NCBI RefSeq assembly: GCF_004362055.1
Contig: NZ_SNXB01000002.1
Span: 496,001 to 560,000, forward strand
DNA from: Flavobacterium sp. 245
Lineage (GTDB): Bacteria; Bacteroidota; Bacteroidia; Flavobacteriales; Flavobacteriaceae
DNA: 64,000 bases
Direction: 5' to 3'
Shown: piece after piece, positions 24,611 to 32,795 of the stretch
How positions within the stretch are numbered: the stretch's first letter is position 1
How the letters are laid out: every line of letters begins with the position of its first letter
Translations under genes and position numbers: made by a program
The notes under the pieces: model-generated
Told to the model about the DNA's origin: nothing
The model's input: the letters and a program-made list of their open reading frames with translations, nothing else
Databases searched by the model: none

Positions 24611-26905
24611 ATGAAAAATTTATTTTCTTTTATATTTCTAATAATTGCCACACATACAATACACTCTCAAATAGTTAACAAAAAAAATACAGACAGCATT
24701 GCACAGGATTCAATCAAAATGATAAAAAATGAGTTGCAAACTGTTGAAATCGTAGGCCGGTCAACCAAAAAATACAACAGCGAATATTCATTTGCGGCTA
24801 CAAAAATTGCCGCCTTAAACAAAGATATTCCGCAATCTATTTCGACAATAACAAAGGAATTAATTGCCGATAAAGCCGCATTTTATCTTGCTGATGCCGT
24901 AAAAATGGCAAGTGGCGTAATTCCGGCAAGTTATTATAATCAATACACAATTCGCGGAATCAGTCAGAATGAGGAAGGCCAAATTATTAACGGAATGCGA
25001 ACGCGTCAATATTATTTTCTGCAGCCTTTAACGAGTAATATTGAACGCGTTGAAGTTATCAAAGGTCCATCGAGTGCGACATTTTCTTCTGTAGATCCAG
25101 GTGGAAGCATTAATTTGGTTACTAAAAAACCATTAGCAATTGACCGAAAAGAGATTAGTTTAAGTGTTGGAAGTTTCAGCACTTTGCGCGGAACGCTTGA
25201 TTTTACAGGTCCTTTAAATGAATCCAAAACACTTTTGTACCGTGTAAACGGGGCATATCAGCAGGCAAAATCATTTCGAGATTTAGTGAATAATAAATCG
25301 TTTTTGATTTCGCCTTCTTTCAGTTATATCCCAAATGAAAAAACCGCCATTAACACCGAGTTAATTTTAAGCAATATGACGGGAATTCTAGATCGCGGAC
25401 AGCCTATTTTTGGTGCCGTTGCCGGAAAAACAAGTCTGAATAAAACACCGATAAGTTTAAATCTTGGCGCTCCGAGTGATTTTTTCAAGTCGAAAGAAAT
25501 GATTTTGATGACAAATTTTGCACATAAATTCAATTCTAAAATTGGTTTTAATGCTTCATACATGAAACAAACCTGGACTGAAGATCTTCAGGAACACCGT
25601 ACTACAAACGCCTTTGCGGTCGATATGAACAATAAACCCGTTACAAGTCTGGCGATGATGCAGTTTGTACAGCGTCAGCAAAACTGGGATATCGACAATT
25701 TGAGTGCCTATTTTAATTTCGATGTCAAAACTGGAAAACTTAAACATAAATTATTGACGGGTTACGATTTAAGCAGTTGGAATAAGAATAAAGGCGGCGG
25801 ACAAAACGCCGCGCGAGGTTATGTATTAAAAGACGGAACGGTTGCGAGCAGTTTTGTCTTGGCGAATGCCTCAAACTACCAAACTATTACTGTTGACGGC
25901 GTTGTAATGCCTAAACCGAATGTTGATTATTTTAATTTGAATAATCCAAGCTACAAACTTACTAGCACAGAAGATTATACACTGAATGTGAGAACGGCAC
26001 TGCCATCAGCATTAACGACTACAAATGCGATTTATATTCAGGATCAGATTCAATGGGAAAAATTTACTTTCTTATTAGGGTTGCGAAACGAATGGTTTGA
26101 AGATATTACGAATTACGAAACCAATAACGAACTGAAAGTCAAAAAAACAGCTTTATTGCCAAGAGTTGGAATTACGTATGCGGTAAATAGTGCCATTAAT
26201 GTGTACGCGACGTATCTCGAAGGTTATCAGCCACAATCGAATACGGTTACTTTAATGCCACAAACAGGAACTTTACCAGCCGGAAGTTTGTTTGATCCGC
26301 TGGAAAGTGATTTAAAAGAAGTGGGAATCAAAACTACTTTTTTAAACAACTCTATGAGTTTTAATGCGGCGATTTATGAAATCAATCAGCGTAATATTTT
26401 AATGAATGCTAATGATCCTGCAAATCCGGATTTACTGGTTACAAGAGGTGCAGAACGAAGTCGTGGTTTTGAGTGCGATGTAGCAGGTTATATTACACCA
26501 GACTGGCAAATTAATGCGTCGTACAGTTACATTGATGCCGAAATTATCAAGGATAATAATCCGGCTTTGATTGGTGCCAGAAAGCAAAACACGCCAAAAA
26601 ACAGCGCCAACTTATGGACGCGCTACAATTTTGCTTCTGATTCTGCTTTGCAAGATTTAGGAATTGGTTTTGGAATGCAATACCAAAGCAGTAAAGTGCC
26701 TTGGTTTACTCGAGATTTTACACTTCCTGATTTTACCATTTTTGATGCTGCTTTGTTCTACAAACCAACCAAAAGCAACGTGCAAATTGCTGTAAATGCT
26801 GGTAATTTATTAAACAAAACGTATTGGCTGGGCGCACAGAATTATCTGCGTTTATTTCCGGGAAGTCCAAGAAATGTAAGCCTTACCGTAACTTACAAAT
26901 TTTAA
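24611..26905 (+). CDS. TonB-dependent receptor (siderophore/metal type) inside an ABC operon
   Basis: 764 residues. Signal peptide (ending near THTIHSQ, residue 20); a short linker with LQTVEIVGRSTKKYN, a TonB-box-like stretch; plug domain (about 60-175: DIPQSISTITKELIADKAAFYLADAV, YTIRGISQNEEGQIINGM, VEVIKGPSSATFSSVDPGGSINLVTKKP); then a barrel ending in Phe (VSLTVTYKF). The plug is of the FpvA/FhuA ferric-siderophore group; no carboxypeptidase-like domain precedes it, unlike the receptor at 12614. It lies between an ABC ATPase and its two permeases in one operon, which suggests that a ligand taken up or exported by the ABC unit is linked to the receptor's substrate. Confidence 0.92.
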   Translation: MKNLFSFIFLIIATHTIHSQIVNKKNTDSIAQDSIKMIKNELQTVEIVGRSTKKYNSEYSFAATKIAALNKDIPQSISTITKELIADKAAFYLADAVKMASGVIPASYYNQYTIRGISQNEEGQIINGMRTRQYYFLQPLTSNIERVEVIKGPSSATFSSVDPGGSINLVTKKPLAIDRKEISLSVGSFSTLRGTLDFTGPLNESKTLLYRVNGAYQQAKSFRDLVNNKSFLISPSFSYIPNEKTAINTELILSNMTGILDRGQPIFGAVAGKTSLNKTPISLNLGAPSDFFKSKEMILMTNFAHKFNSKIGFNASYMKQTWTEDLQEHRTTNAFAVDMNNKPVTSLAMMQFVQRQQNWDIDNLSAYFNFDVKTGKLKHKLLTGYDLSSWNKNKGGGQNAARGYVLKDGTVASSFVLANASNYQTITVDGVVMPKPNVDYFNLNNPSYKLTSTEDYTLNVRTALPSALTTTNAIYIQDQIQWEKFTFLLGLRNEWFEDITNYETNNELKVKKTALLPRVGITYAVNSAINVYATYLEGYQPQSNTVTLMPQTGTLPAGSLFDPLESDLKEVGIKTTFLNNSMSFNAAIYEINQRNILMNANDPANPDLLVTRGAERSRGFECDVAGYITPDWQINASYSYIDAEIIKDNNPALIGARKQNTPKNSANLWTRYNFASDSALQDLGIGFGMQYQSSKVPWFTRDFTLPDFTIFDAALFYKPTKSNVQIAVNAGNLLNKTYWLGAQNYLRLFPGSPRNVSLTVTYKF

Positions 26906-26910
26906 TTTAT

Positions 26911-28362
26911 ATGAAATTATTACATACAGAACTCCTTATTGCCACGCATTTTAAAAATTCGGTTTTTAAAAATTCGGCGATTTACATTATTACACTTTTT
27001 ATTGGTGCCTTGATTTTATTTGCTTCATTTTCGGGTTGGGATAATTATAAAAACCAAAACGAAACCAGCGAAAAATACCAGCATAAATCTCGTGAGGACT
27101 GGTTGAAAAATCCAGATAAAAACCCACATAGAATGGCGCATTACGGGAATTTTGCTTTTAGGAAAAGTACGCCTTTAAGTGTTTTTGAATTTGGAATGGA
27201 ACCGTTTTTTGGAAATGCCATTTTCCTTGAAGCGCACAAACAAAACACAGCCAACTTCTCTGAAGCCGGATTCTCCAACAGCATGCTTCGATTTGGCGAA
27301 ATTAGTATTGCGATGGTTTTGCAGGTTTTACTGCCTTTACTGATCTTTTTCGTTGGATTTAATTCTGTTGCTTACGAAAGAGAAAACGGAACTTTAAAAA
27401 TCCTTTTAAGCCAGGGAATCAGCTGGAAACAGCTTTTGTTTGGTAAAGTTCTAGGAATTGCGAGCGTGGTTATGCTGCTTTTTGTTCCAACCATTATTGT
27501 TTTGGTTTTGATTTGGTTACTGCTTCAAAACTTCTCCATTTCGGCAGATCAAACAATCAAAATGCTGTTGTTTATTGGGTTTCATTTTATTTATCTCATG
27601 TTCTTTTGTGTGGTTGCTGTTTTGATTTCGGCGTCAAGCAAAACGGCAAAAAAAGCACTGGTTTCGTTAATTGGTATCTGGCTGATTTTTACCATCATTT
27701 TGCCAAGAACAACACAGGCCATTGGAGCTTATTTGTATGAAGCGCCTTCTAAAATCGAGTTTAACAGCGATATCGAAAAGGATATTCTAAAACAAGGTGA
27801 CAGCCACAACCCAAATGATGTTCATTATAAAGCAATAAAAGACTCTTTATTAAGAGTTTACAAAGTCGATTCGGTACAAAAACTTCCTTTTAATTATTCC
27901 GGATTTATTATGACAGAAGGCGAAAAAATCAGCTCGAATATTTACAACAAACATTTAGAAGAATTGCTGAAAATTTACGACAGGCAAAACAGTTTTTCTA
28001 AAGCCGTTTCTTTCCTAAATCCATACATCGCAATGAAAAATCTATCGATGGGATTATCTAATACTGATTATGATTCGTACACCGATTTCCAGAAACAGGC
28101 TGAGAAGTACCGTTACGCAATGGCGCAGAAAATGAACGCATTACAGGTTAAATACATCAGCAATAAAAAACCCGGACCAAACGATAAACCGCTTACCATC
28201 GGCAAAGAACACTGGTCCGATGTTAAAGAATTTCATTATGAACCAAAAGGGGTTTTGGACGTTTTAAAAACCGAAATCATTTCTGTTATTTCTATTCTTC
28301 TGTGGGTTATTCTGCTTTTTGTTTTAATCAGAATTGCCGCTAAAAACTTAAAAGCCATTTAA
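26911..28362 (+). CDS. ABC-2 type permease, DUF3526-like (first subunit)
   Basis: 483 residues from the ATG at 26911, six bases after the receptor stop; a longer frame from 26824 runs through the receptor's 3' end and is not credible. Membrane segments lie near residues 24-44, 137-157, 185-210, 220-240, 250-272 and 455-475, with a large extracytoplasmic loop (about 275-440: LPFNYSGFIMTEGEKISSNIYNKHLEELL). This loop with LNPYIAMKNLSMGLS is typical of DUF3526 ABC permeases. It should pair with the next gene and the ATPase at 23885. Substrate unknown. Confidence 0.85.
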   Translation: MKLLHTELLIATHFKNSVFKNSAIYIITLFIGALILFASFSGWDNYKNQNETSEKYQHKSREDWLKNPDKNPHRMAHYGNFAFRKSTPLSVFEFGMEPFFGNAIFLEAHKQNTANFSEAGFSNSMLRFGEISIAMVLQVLLPLLIFFVGFNSVAYERENGTLKILLSQGISWKQLLFGKVLGIASVVMLLFVPTIIVLVLIWLLLQNFSISADQTIKMLLFIGFHFIYLMFFCVVAVLISASSKTAKKALVSLIGIWLIFTIILPRTTQAIGAYLYEAPSKIEFNSDIEKDILKQGDSHNPNDVHYKAIKDSLLRVYKVDSVQKLPFNYSGFIMTEGEKISSNIYNKHLEELLKIYDRQNSFSKAVSFLNPYIAMKNLSMGLSNTDYDSYTDFQKQAEKYRYAMAQKMNALQVKYISNKKPGPNDKPLTIGKEHWSDVKEFHYEPKGVLDVLKTEIISVISILLWVILLFVLIRIAAKNLKAI

Positions 28363-28363
28363 T

Positions 28364-29710
28364 ATGTTAGTACTCTTGTTTAAAAATTTCATACGCTCAA
28401 AAGGTACCAAAATTGGCTTACTTTTTTTATTAATTATCGGTTTTATAAGCCTTTTAATTGGACGTCAGTTTCAGGAAAAACAACAAAACAATATTACCGA
28501 AGCTGCACTTTATCAAAAAGAACATATTGCCAGAAATGCTGCTTTTCATAAAGATGAAATTGGGCTTCTCCTCTACTATATCAAATTTTCATTGGTTAAT
28601 AATACGCTACCAATTAACAGTTTAGCAATTGGTCAGCGCGATGTAAATCCGTCTATTCAAAGCGTTACGATTCGTGGTTTAGAAGCTCAGAAATACGACT
28701 CAGAATTGAATAATCCGAGTAATCTTTTATCCGGAAATATCGATTTTAGTTTTGTACTTTTGTATCTTTTTCCGCTTTTGATCATTGCTTTTTCGTATAA
28801 TATTATTTCCGAAGAAAAAGAATCAGGAACTTGGAAAATAGTAGCAACACAAACTCCAAATACCTTTTTCTACATTTTAAAACTATTTTATGTCAGGATT
28901 TTAAGTATAACCGTACTTTTGACTTTGATACTTTTAGCTGCGATTTTCTTTTTGCAGATTCCAATTGATAAATCGTTTTTTCTGTTTTATGGCCTTTCGG
29001 TTTTGTATATTTTGTTTTGGTTTGCGGTTTGTTTTTTCATTGTTTCATTTCAAAAAAATTCCAACTTTAATGCCGTTATTTTATTGACAATCTGGCTTTT
29101 TCTTATTATTATTCTTCCGGCTGGAATCAATACGTATATCATCAATAAATACAAAGTTCCCGAAGCTTTAGAATTAGCGCTTACGCAACGAAATGCCTAT
29201 CATGAAAAATGGGATATGAATAAACAGGAAACACTGGATAAGTTCTACAACCATTATCCGCAATTTAAAAATTATCCTTTGCCTGATAAAGAATTCAGCT
29301 GGCTTTGGTATTACGCAATGCAACAAATGGGCGACGATGAATCTTCCGTACAATCTAAAGAATTAGAATTAAAATTGAAGCAAAGAAATCAAGCGAGCGA
29401 GTTAATCGCGCAGTTTATTCCAACACTCCATACTCAAATTCAGTTAAACGAAATTGCTAAATCTGACTTGCGAAATCAGCTTTTATTTTTAAAAGAAACA
29501 ACAAAATTTCACGAAAAACTGCGTTTATATTTTTATCCAAAAATATTCGACAACGCTCCAGTTAATCAGGAAAAATGGGAGAAATTTAAAGTAGAAACTT
29601 TTAAGGATAACTCTGAAGCGAGTTTTATGAAAGCGTTTTTGCCGTTATTTATTTTTAATTTAGTGTTGATTGTTTTTGGATGGTGGAATTTTAAACGCAA
29701 CGTTTTTTAA
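28364..29710 (+). CDS. ABC-2 type permease, DUF3526-like (second subunit)
   Basis: 448 residues, starting one base after the previous stop. Membrane segments near 17-37, 125-145, 170-195, 205-228, 235-255 and a C-terminal one (LPLFIFNLVLIVFGWW). It shares the fold of its partner: SEEKESGTWKIVATQTP matches YERENGTLKILLSQG in the first subunit. The stop codon at 29708-29710 is formed by the terminal TTAA of an inverted repeat that follows. Together with the ATPase these make a complete ABC-2 transporter. Confidence 0.85.
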   Translation: MLVLLFKNFIRSKGTKIGLLFLLIIGFISLLIGRQFQEKQQNNITEAALYQKEHIARNAAFHKDEIGLLLYYIKFSLVNNTLPINSLAIGQRDVNPSIQSVTIRGLEAQKYDSELNNPSNLLSGNIDFSFVLLYLFPLLIIAFSYNIISEEKESGTWKIVATQTPNTFFYILKLFYVRILSITVLLTLILLAAIFFLQIPIDKSFFLFYGLSVLYILFWFAVCFFIVSFQKNSNFNAVILLTIWLFLIIILPAGINTYIINKYKVPEALELALTQRNAYHEKWDMNKQETLDKFYNHYPQFKNYPLPDKEFSWLWYYAMQQMGDDESSVQSKELELKLKQRNQASELIAQFIPTLHTQIQLNEIAKSDLRNQLLFLKETTKFHEKLRLYFYPKIFDNAPVNQEKWEKFKVETFKDNSEASFMKAFLPLFIFNLVLIVFGWWNFKRNVF

Positions 29711-29828
29711 CCGCAAAAAGCGCTAAGATTTGTACAAAGTTCGCAAAGTTTTTACACAAAGCTTTGCGAACTTTGCGCTTATATGAAGTTCGTATATATA
29801 CTAAAATCTTTGCGTGCTTTGCGGTTAA
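29707..29828. repeat. Inverted repeat of TTAACCGCAAAG words after the ABC operon
   Basis: Outer arms 29707-29717 and 29818-29828 (TTAACCGCAAA) and inner 14-bp arms 29735-29748 and 29762-29775 (CAAAGTTCGCAAAG) are perfect complements. The stop codon of the upstream permease lies in the left arm. Related copies lie at 36248-36290, 37474-37520, 37571-37612 and 58130-58221. Confidence 0.8.
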
Positions 29829-29948
29829 ATTAATCCAACTATTTGCAAATCTACTTAGCCCGTTTTCTTTTATGAAAATTGGCTTTTATTATTCTTCAAA
29901 CCATAAGTATTTAAAAATCAATAAACTATTACATATTTAATTGAAATT

Positions 29949-29956
29949 TAAATTTG
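29949..29956 (+). promoter_or_regulatory. Possible -7 box before the DUF6624-like gene
   Basis: TAAATTTG matches TAnnTTTG exactly, 37 bases upstream of the ATG at 29994. No clear -33 box was found. Confidence 0.35.
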
Positions 29957-29993
29957 TATTTTCGCTTTAGCATATTAAAAAAATACCGTTAAA

Positions 29994-31265
29994 ATGAAAC
30001 GATGTATATTTATTGCGCTATTACTTTTCAGCTGTTTTACTTCAAAAGCACAAACAGATTATAATTATCAGGCATTAATTGCCGAAGCTTCCTTATTCCA
30101 TTTACAGAAAGATTATAAAAATGCCATTTTAACTTTTGAAAAAGCATTTTTATTGCAAAAGCCTGATGCTCTAAATGCTTATAAAACCGCGGGCGTTTTT
30201 GCATTGGATAAAAATAAAAATGAAGCGTTAAAGTACTTAAATATTGCTTTGGATAAAGGCTGGACAGAAACAGACGCTTTATTAATTGATCCTTATTTTG
30301 ATTTCCTGCGAACTGATTTTCCAGAGGAATGGAAATTAATCGAAAAAAGAGCGATTTTAAACGAAGAACACTATTCGAAAACACTGAAGTTTCCTGCACT
30401 TCGAAAACAAATTAATCTGATGACAATTCAGGATCAAAAGCTAAGATTTATAAAAAGCCAGACTAAAGATCCTATTCAGATAAAAGCTTTAAATAAAGAA
30501 ATCAATGCTTTAGATCATAAAAATTTAACTGAAGCCAAAGAGATTATAAAAAAATACAATTGGCCTAAAATATCTGAAATAGGAAAAGATGGGCAGAATA
30601 ATTTCTGGCTGATTGTACAGCACGCTGATCAAGATATTCGGTTTCAAAAAATGGCTTTAGCTAAAATGGAAAAATTAGTTGGCACGAAAGAAATTGATCT
30701 CGAAAATTATGCTTTTTTATATGACAGGGTACAATGCAATCTTAACTACAAACAAACGTACGGAACGCAAGTAAATTGGACAAAAAACGGAAAAGCGTCA
30801 AGCTTCAGACCCATCATAAAAGAAGATTCAGCAGATAAAAGACGGGCTGATTTTGGACTTCTTCCTTTAAAAATTTATGCTTTAAATTACGGATTTCAAT
30901 ATTTTAATATTTCTTCTGAACAGGCTTTAAAAAATGATTCAAAAGATCTAGATGATGTTTTACAACTTATTAATGAAGCTAAAAAATACTGCAAATCAAA
31001 AGATTTTCAAAAAGTATACGACAACTACAACAACGCCTCAATGATTTTAGGCGGTATGTCGAGTGAACAAAATTATGAAGCTGCAGTTTTATTTGCGAAA
31101 ATTTACAATGAGACAAATGAAGAACAATATCGAAGTATTTCACTAGATTTTTTAACCTTGCTTTTTTATAGAGAGGATTTAGAGAAGAAAAAACTAATGG
31201 CCGAAACTGAATTTAAAAGTTTTTATACCGAAGAAAGATTGATCGAAATTTTCAATAACATTTGA
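29994..31265 (+). CDS. Secreted TPR-like protein with DUF6624-type domain
   Basis: 423 residues with a signal peptide (ending SKAQ, residue 20). Residues about 25-110 are TPR-like (ASLFHLQKDYKNAILTFEKAFLLQ; LNIALDKGWTETDAL). The middle part matches what I recall of DUF6624: MTIQDQKLRFIK, then EIIKKYNWPKISEIGKDGQNNFWLIVQHADQDIRFQK (in pieces), then YDRVQCNLNYKQTYGTQV. The function of that domain is unknown; the conserved DQ, QHAD and YGTQ motifs suggest an enzymatic or binding site. It is monocistronic, between the ABC operon and the ars operon. Confidence 0.75.
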   Translation: MKRCIFIALLLFSCFTSKAQTDYNYQALIAEASLFHLQKDYKNAILTFEKAFLLQKPDALNAYKTAGVFALDKNKNEALKYLNIALDKGWTETDALLIDPYFDFLRTDFPEEWKLIEKRAILNEEHYSKTLKFPALRKQINLMTIQDQKLRFIKSQTKDPIQIKALNKEINALDHKNLTEAKEIIKKYNWPKISEIGKDGQNNFWLIVQHADQDIRFQKMALAKMEKLVGTKEIDLENYAFLYDRVQCNLNYKQTYGTQVNWTKNGKASSFRPIIKEDSADKRRADFGLLPLKIYALNYGFQYFNISSEQALKNDSKDLDDVLQLINEAKKYCKSKDFQKVYDNYNNASMILGGMSSEQNYEAAVLFAKIYNETNEEQYRSISLDFLTLLFYREDLEKKKLMAETEFKSFYTEERLIEIFNNI

Positions 31266-31283
31266 AAAGTAAATATTTTAATC

Positions 31284-31318
31284 TTTTTGTTTTTAAAGAA
31301 TTAATATCGTAATATTGC
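31284..31318 (+). promoter_or_regulatory. ars promoter with overlapping ArsR operator
   Basis: A TTTTTG at 31284-31289 and TAATATTG at 31310-31317 fit the Bacteroidota -33/-7 pattern with 20 bases between. The near-palindrome GTAATATTGC (31309-31318) overlaps the -7 box. The same word, as a perfect palindrome, recurs upstream of the next gene (31691-31700), which marks it as the operator. Confidence 0.6.
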
Positions 31319-31338
31319 TATATTAAAATAAATAAAAA

Positions 31339-31665
31339 ATGGGAGCTACTAAAACAGAACATTTTACTGAAAAGCAAAATCAGATTGCAACTATAGCAAA
31401 AGCTTTGGGACATCCTGCGAGAATTGCAATTATAGAATATCTATTGAAGGTAAATGAATGTATATGCGGTGATATTGTAAATGAGCTCCCACTTGCTCAG
31501 CCTACAGTTTCACAACATCTTAAAGAACTTAAAAATGCCGGACTGATAAAAGGAAATATCGAAGGAAATGCGATTTGTTATTGTATTGATGAGTCGACAT
31601 TTGATATTTTAAATACCTATTTTTCAAATATTATTGCTGTTACAAAAAATCAAAAATGCTGCTAA
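31339..31665 (+). CDS. arsR: ArsR-family metalloregulator
   Basis: 108 residues. The ArsR/SmtB winged helix shows as KALGHPARIAIIEYLLKVNECICGDIVNELPLAQPTVSQHLKELKNAGLIKG (residues about 24-75, in pieces: the HTH is LPLAQPTVSQHLKELKNAGL). The thiolates that bind As(III) are likely the CIC pair in NECICGDIV, the usual alpha-3 site, and possibly the C-terminal QKCC. It heads the ars operon and probably represses it through two GCAATATTGC-type operators. A terminator-like hairpin overlaps its stop codon. Confidence 0.92.
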   Translation: MGATKTEHFTEKQNQIATIAKALGHPARIAIIEYLLKVNECICGDIVNELPLAQPTVSQHLKELKNAGLIKGNIEGNAICYCIDESTFDILNTYFSNIIAVTKNQKCC

Positions 31666-31677
31666 AAGCATTTTTTT
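31653..31677 (+). terminator. Terminator overlapping the 3' end of arsR
   Basis: Stem 31653-31660 with 31667-31674 (AAAATGCT) with a 6-base loop, followed by a run of T. The arsR stop (31663-31665) lies in the loop. It would separate arsR from the following genes, which have their own operator. Confidence 0.6.
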
Positions 31678-31690
31678 CATCATCTATATC

Positions 31691-31700
31691 GCAATATTGC
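31691..31700. promoter_or_regulatory. Second ArsR operator
   Basis: GCAATATTGC, a perfect 10-base palindrome, 24 bases upstream of the DUF6428-like gene and within the same flanking word (TATC before it) as the site upstream of arsR. Confidence 0.6.
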
Positions 31701-31723
31701 ATTATAACTATAAATAAAAAATT

Positions 31724-32197
31724 ATGAAACTTTCAGAAATTAAAGCCATTCTTCCAAATTTGGAAAATGTTGCATTTCAATTAGAAAACGGAACTTTTGT
31801 TCCTGAGCATTTTCATGTAACCGAAGTTGGAATCACTACTAAAAACTTTATTGATTGTGGAGGTGTTATACGAAATGAAAACGCGGTAAACTTTCAATTG
31901 TGGAATGCAGACGATTATGAACACCGATTGAAACCAGGCAAACTTTTACATATCATTCAGCTATCAGAAGAAAAATTAAAGATTCAGGATTTCGAGATTG
32001 AGGTAGAATATCAAAACGAAACAATTGGCAGATATGATTTAGAATTCAATGGAAATCATTTTATTTTAAAAAACAAAACTACCGCTTGTCTGGCACAAGA
32101 TGCATGCAAAATTCCTTCACCTAAACAAAAAATAGCTTTAACTGAATTGCATAAAAACGAGGCAAACAGCTGTACGCCAAACTCGGGCTGTTGTTAA
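31724..32197 (+). CDS. DUF6428-like protein of the ars operon
   Basis: 157 residues, soluble. Starts MKLSEIKAILPNLENVAFQLENGTFVPEHFHVTEVG and contains RNENAVNFQLWNADDYEHRLKPGKLLHIIQLSE (given as landmarks). The C-terminus is Cys-rich (TACLAQDACKIPSPKQK, SCTPNSGCC), which could bind arsenite or zinc. I recall this family (DUF6428) as a regular member of Bacteroidota ars operons; its function is not known. It follows arsR behind its own operator and precedes a 41-residue ORF and arsC. Confidence 0.75.
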   Translation: MKLSEIKAILPNLENVAFQLENGTFVPEHFHVTEVGITTKNFIDCGGVIRNENAVNFQLWNADDYEHRLKPGKLLHIIQLSEEKLKIQDFEIEVEYQNETIGRYDLEFNGNHFILKNKTTACLAQDACKIPSPKQKIALTELHKNEANSCTPNSGCC

Positions 32198-32199
32198 TC

Positions 32200-32325
32200 A
32201 TGAAGCAGAAAATAATTAAATACAAAAAACCTATCATTATCACAACATCTGTAATTGTACTGCAGCTTATTTTTGGCTTTGATCCAAAATTCTGCATTAT
32301 CAATATCATTTGGTTATTCGTTTAA
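32200..32325 (+). CDS. Small membrane peptide, 41 aa, in the ars operon
   Basis: ATG at 32200, two bases after the upstream stop, TAA at 32323-32325, three bases before the arsC ATG at 32329. This tight packing between two operon genes supports that it is translated. A basic N-terminus (MKQKIIKYKKP) precedes a hydrophobic segment (IIITTSVIVLQLIFGFDP) and a second hydrophobic tail (KFCIINIIWLFV) with one Cys. No family is recognised. A role in arsenic handling is inferred from position only. Confidence 0.5.
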   Translation: MKQKIIKYKKPIIITTSVIVLQLIFGFDPKFCIINIIWLFV

Positions 32326-32328
32326 ATT

Positions 32329-32748
32329 ATGACAAAAAAGATTCTAGTACTCTGCACAGGAAATAGCTGCAGAAGTCAAATTGCTGAGGGCTACTTAAAA
32401 CACTTTTTAGGCAAAAAAGCCGAAGTTTTCAGTGCCGGTGTAGAAACTCATGGTGTCAACCCAAGAGCAATTATAACAATGAAAGAAGATGCAATCGACA
32501 TTTCTAATCACACTTCAAATCATATTGAAGAATATCAAAATATCGATTTTGACTTTGTAATTACGGTTTGTGATAATGCAAAAGAACGTTGTCCATTCTT
32601 TCCTTCAAAAGCCATAAAACTGCATTACAATTTTAATGATCCAGCAAAAGCAATTGGAAATGAAGAAGAAATTCTACAGGAATTTAGAACTGTAAGACAA
32701 ACTATAAAAGAGTTTTGCGAACAATTTTCTAAAGATCATTTTAATTAA
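32329..32748 (+). CDS. arsC: Arsenate reductase, thioredoxin-coupled (LMW-PTP fold)
   Basis: 139 residues. It reduces arsenate to arsenite. The phosphatase loop is VLCTGNSCRSQ (Cys9 nucleophile, Arg15), and the two relay cysteines are Cys81 and Cys88 in TVCDNAKERCP. The catalytic Asp lies in FNDPAKA. All residues of the Staphylococcus-type enzyme are present. It ends the operon arsR, DUF6428, small ORF, arsC and is followed by a terminator. No arsenite exporter gene (arsB or acr3) is in the operon as seen here, so export must be encoded elsewhere. Confidence 0.92.
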   Translation: MTKKILVLCTGNSCRSQIAEGYLKHFLGKKAEVFSAGVETHGVNPRAIITMKEDAIDISNHTSNHIEEYQNIDFDFVITVCDNAKERCPFFPSKAIKLHYNFNDPAKAIGNEEEILQEFRTVRQTIKEFCEQFSKDHFN

Positions 32749-32760
32749 AAGATAAAAAAA

Positions 32761-32787
32761 GCGGTGACTAAATAATTTAATCACCGC
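32761..32787. terminator. Bidirectional terminator between arsC and the P-type ATPase gene
   Basis: Stem GCGGTGA (32761-32767) with TCACCGC (32781-32787), extended by TAAA/TTTA inside with one mismatch. A-run on the left and T-run on the right serve both strands of the convergent pair. Confidence 0.8.
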
Positions 32788-32795
32788 ATTTTTTT

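Noticed and set aside
26824-26910. N-terminal extension of the first DUF3526-like permease
   Set aside because: It runs through the 3' end of the TonB receptor in another frame; the ATG at 26911 follows the receptor stop by six bases and starts the membrane protein properly.
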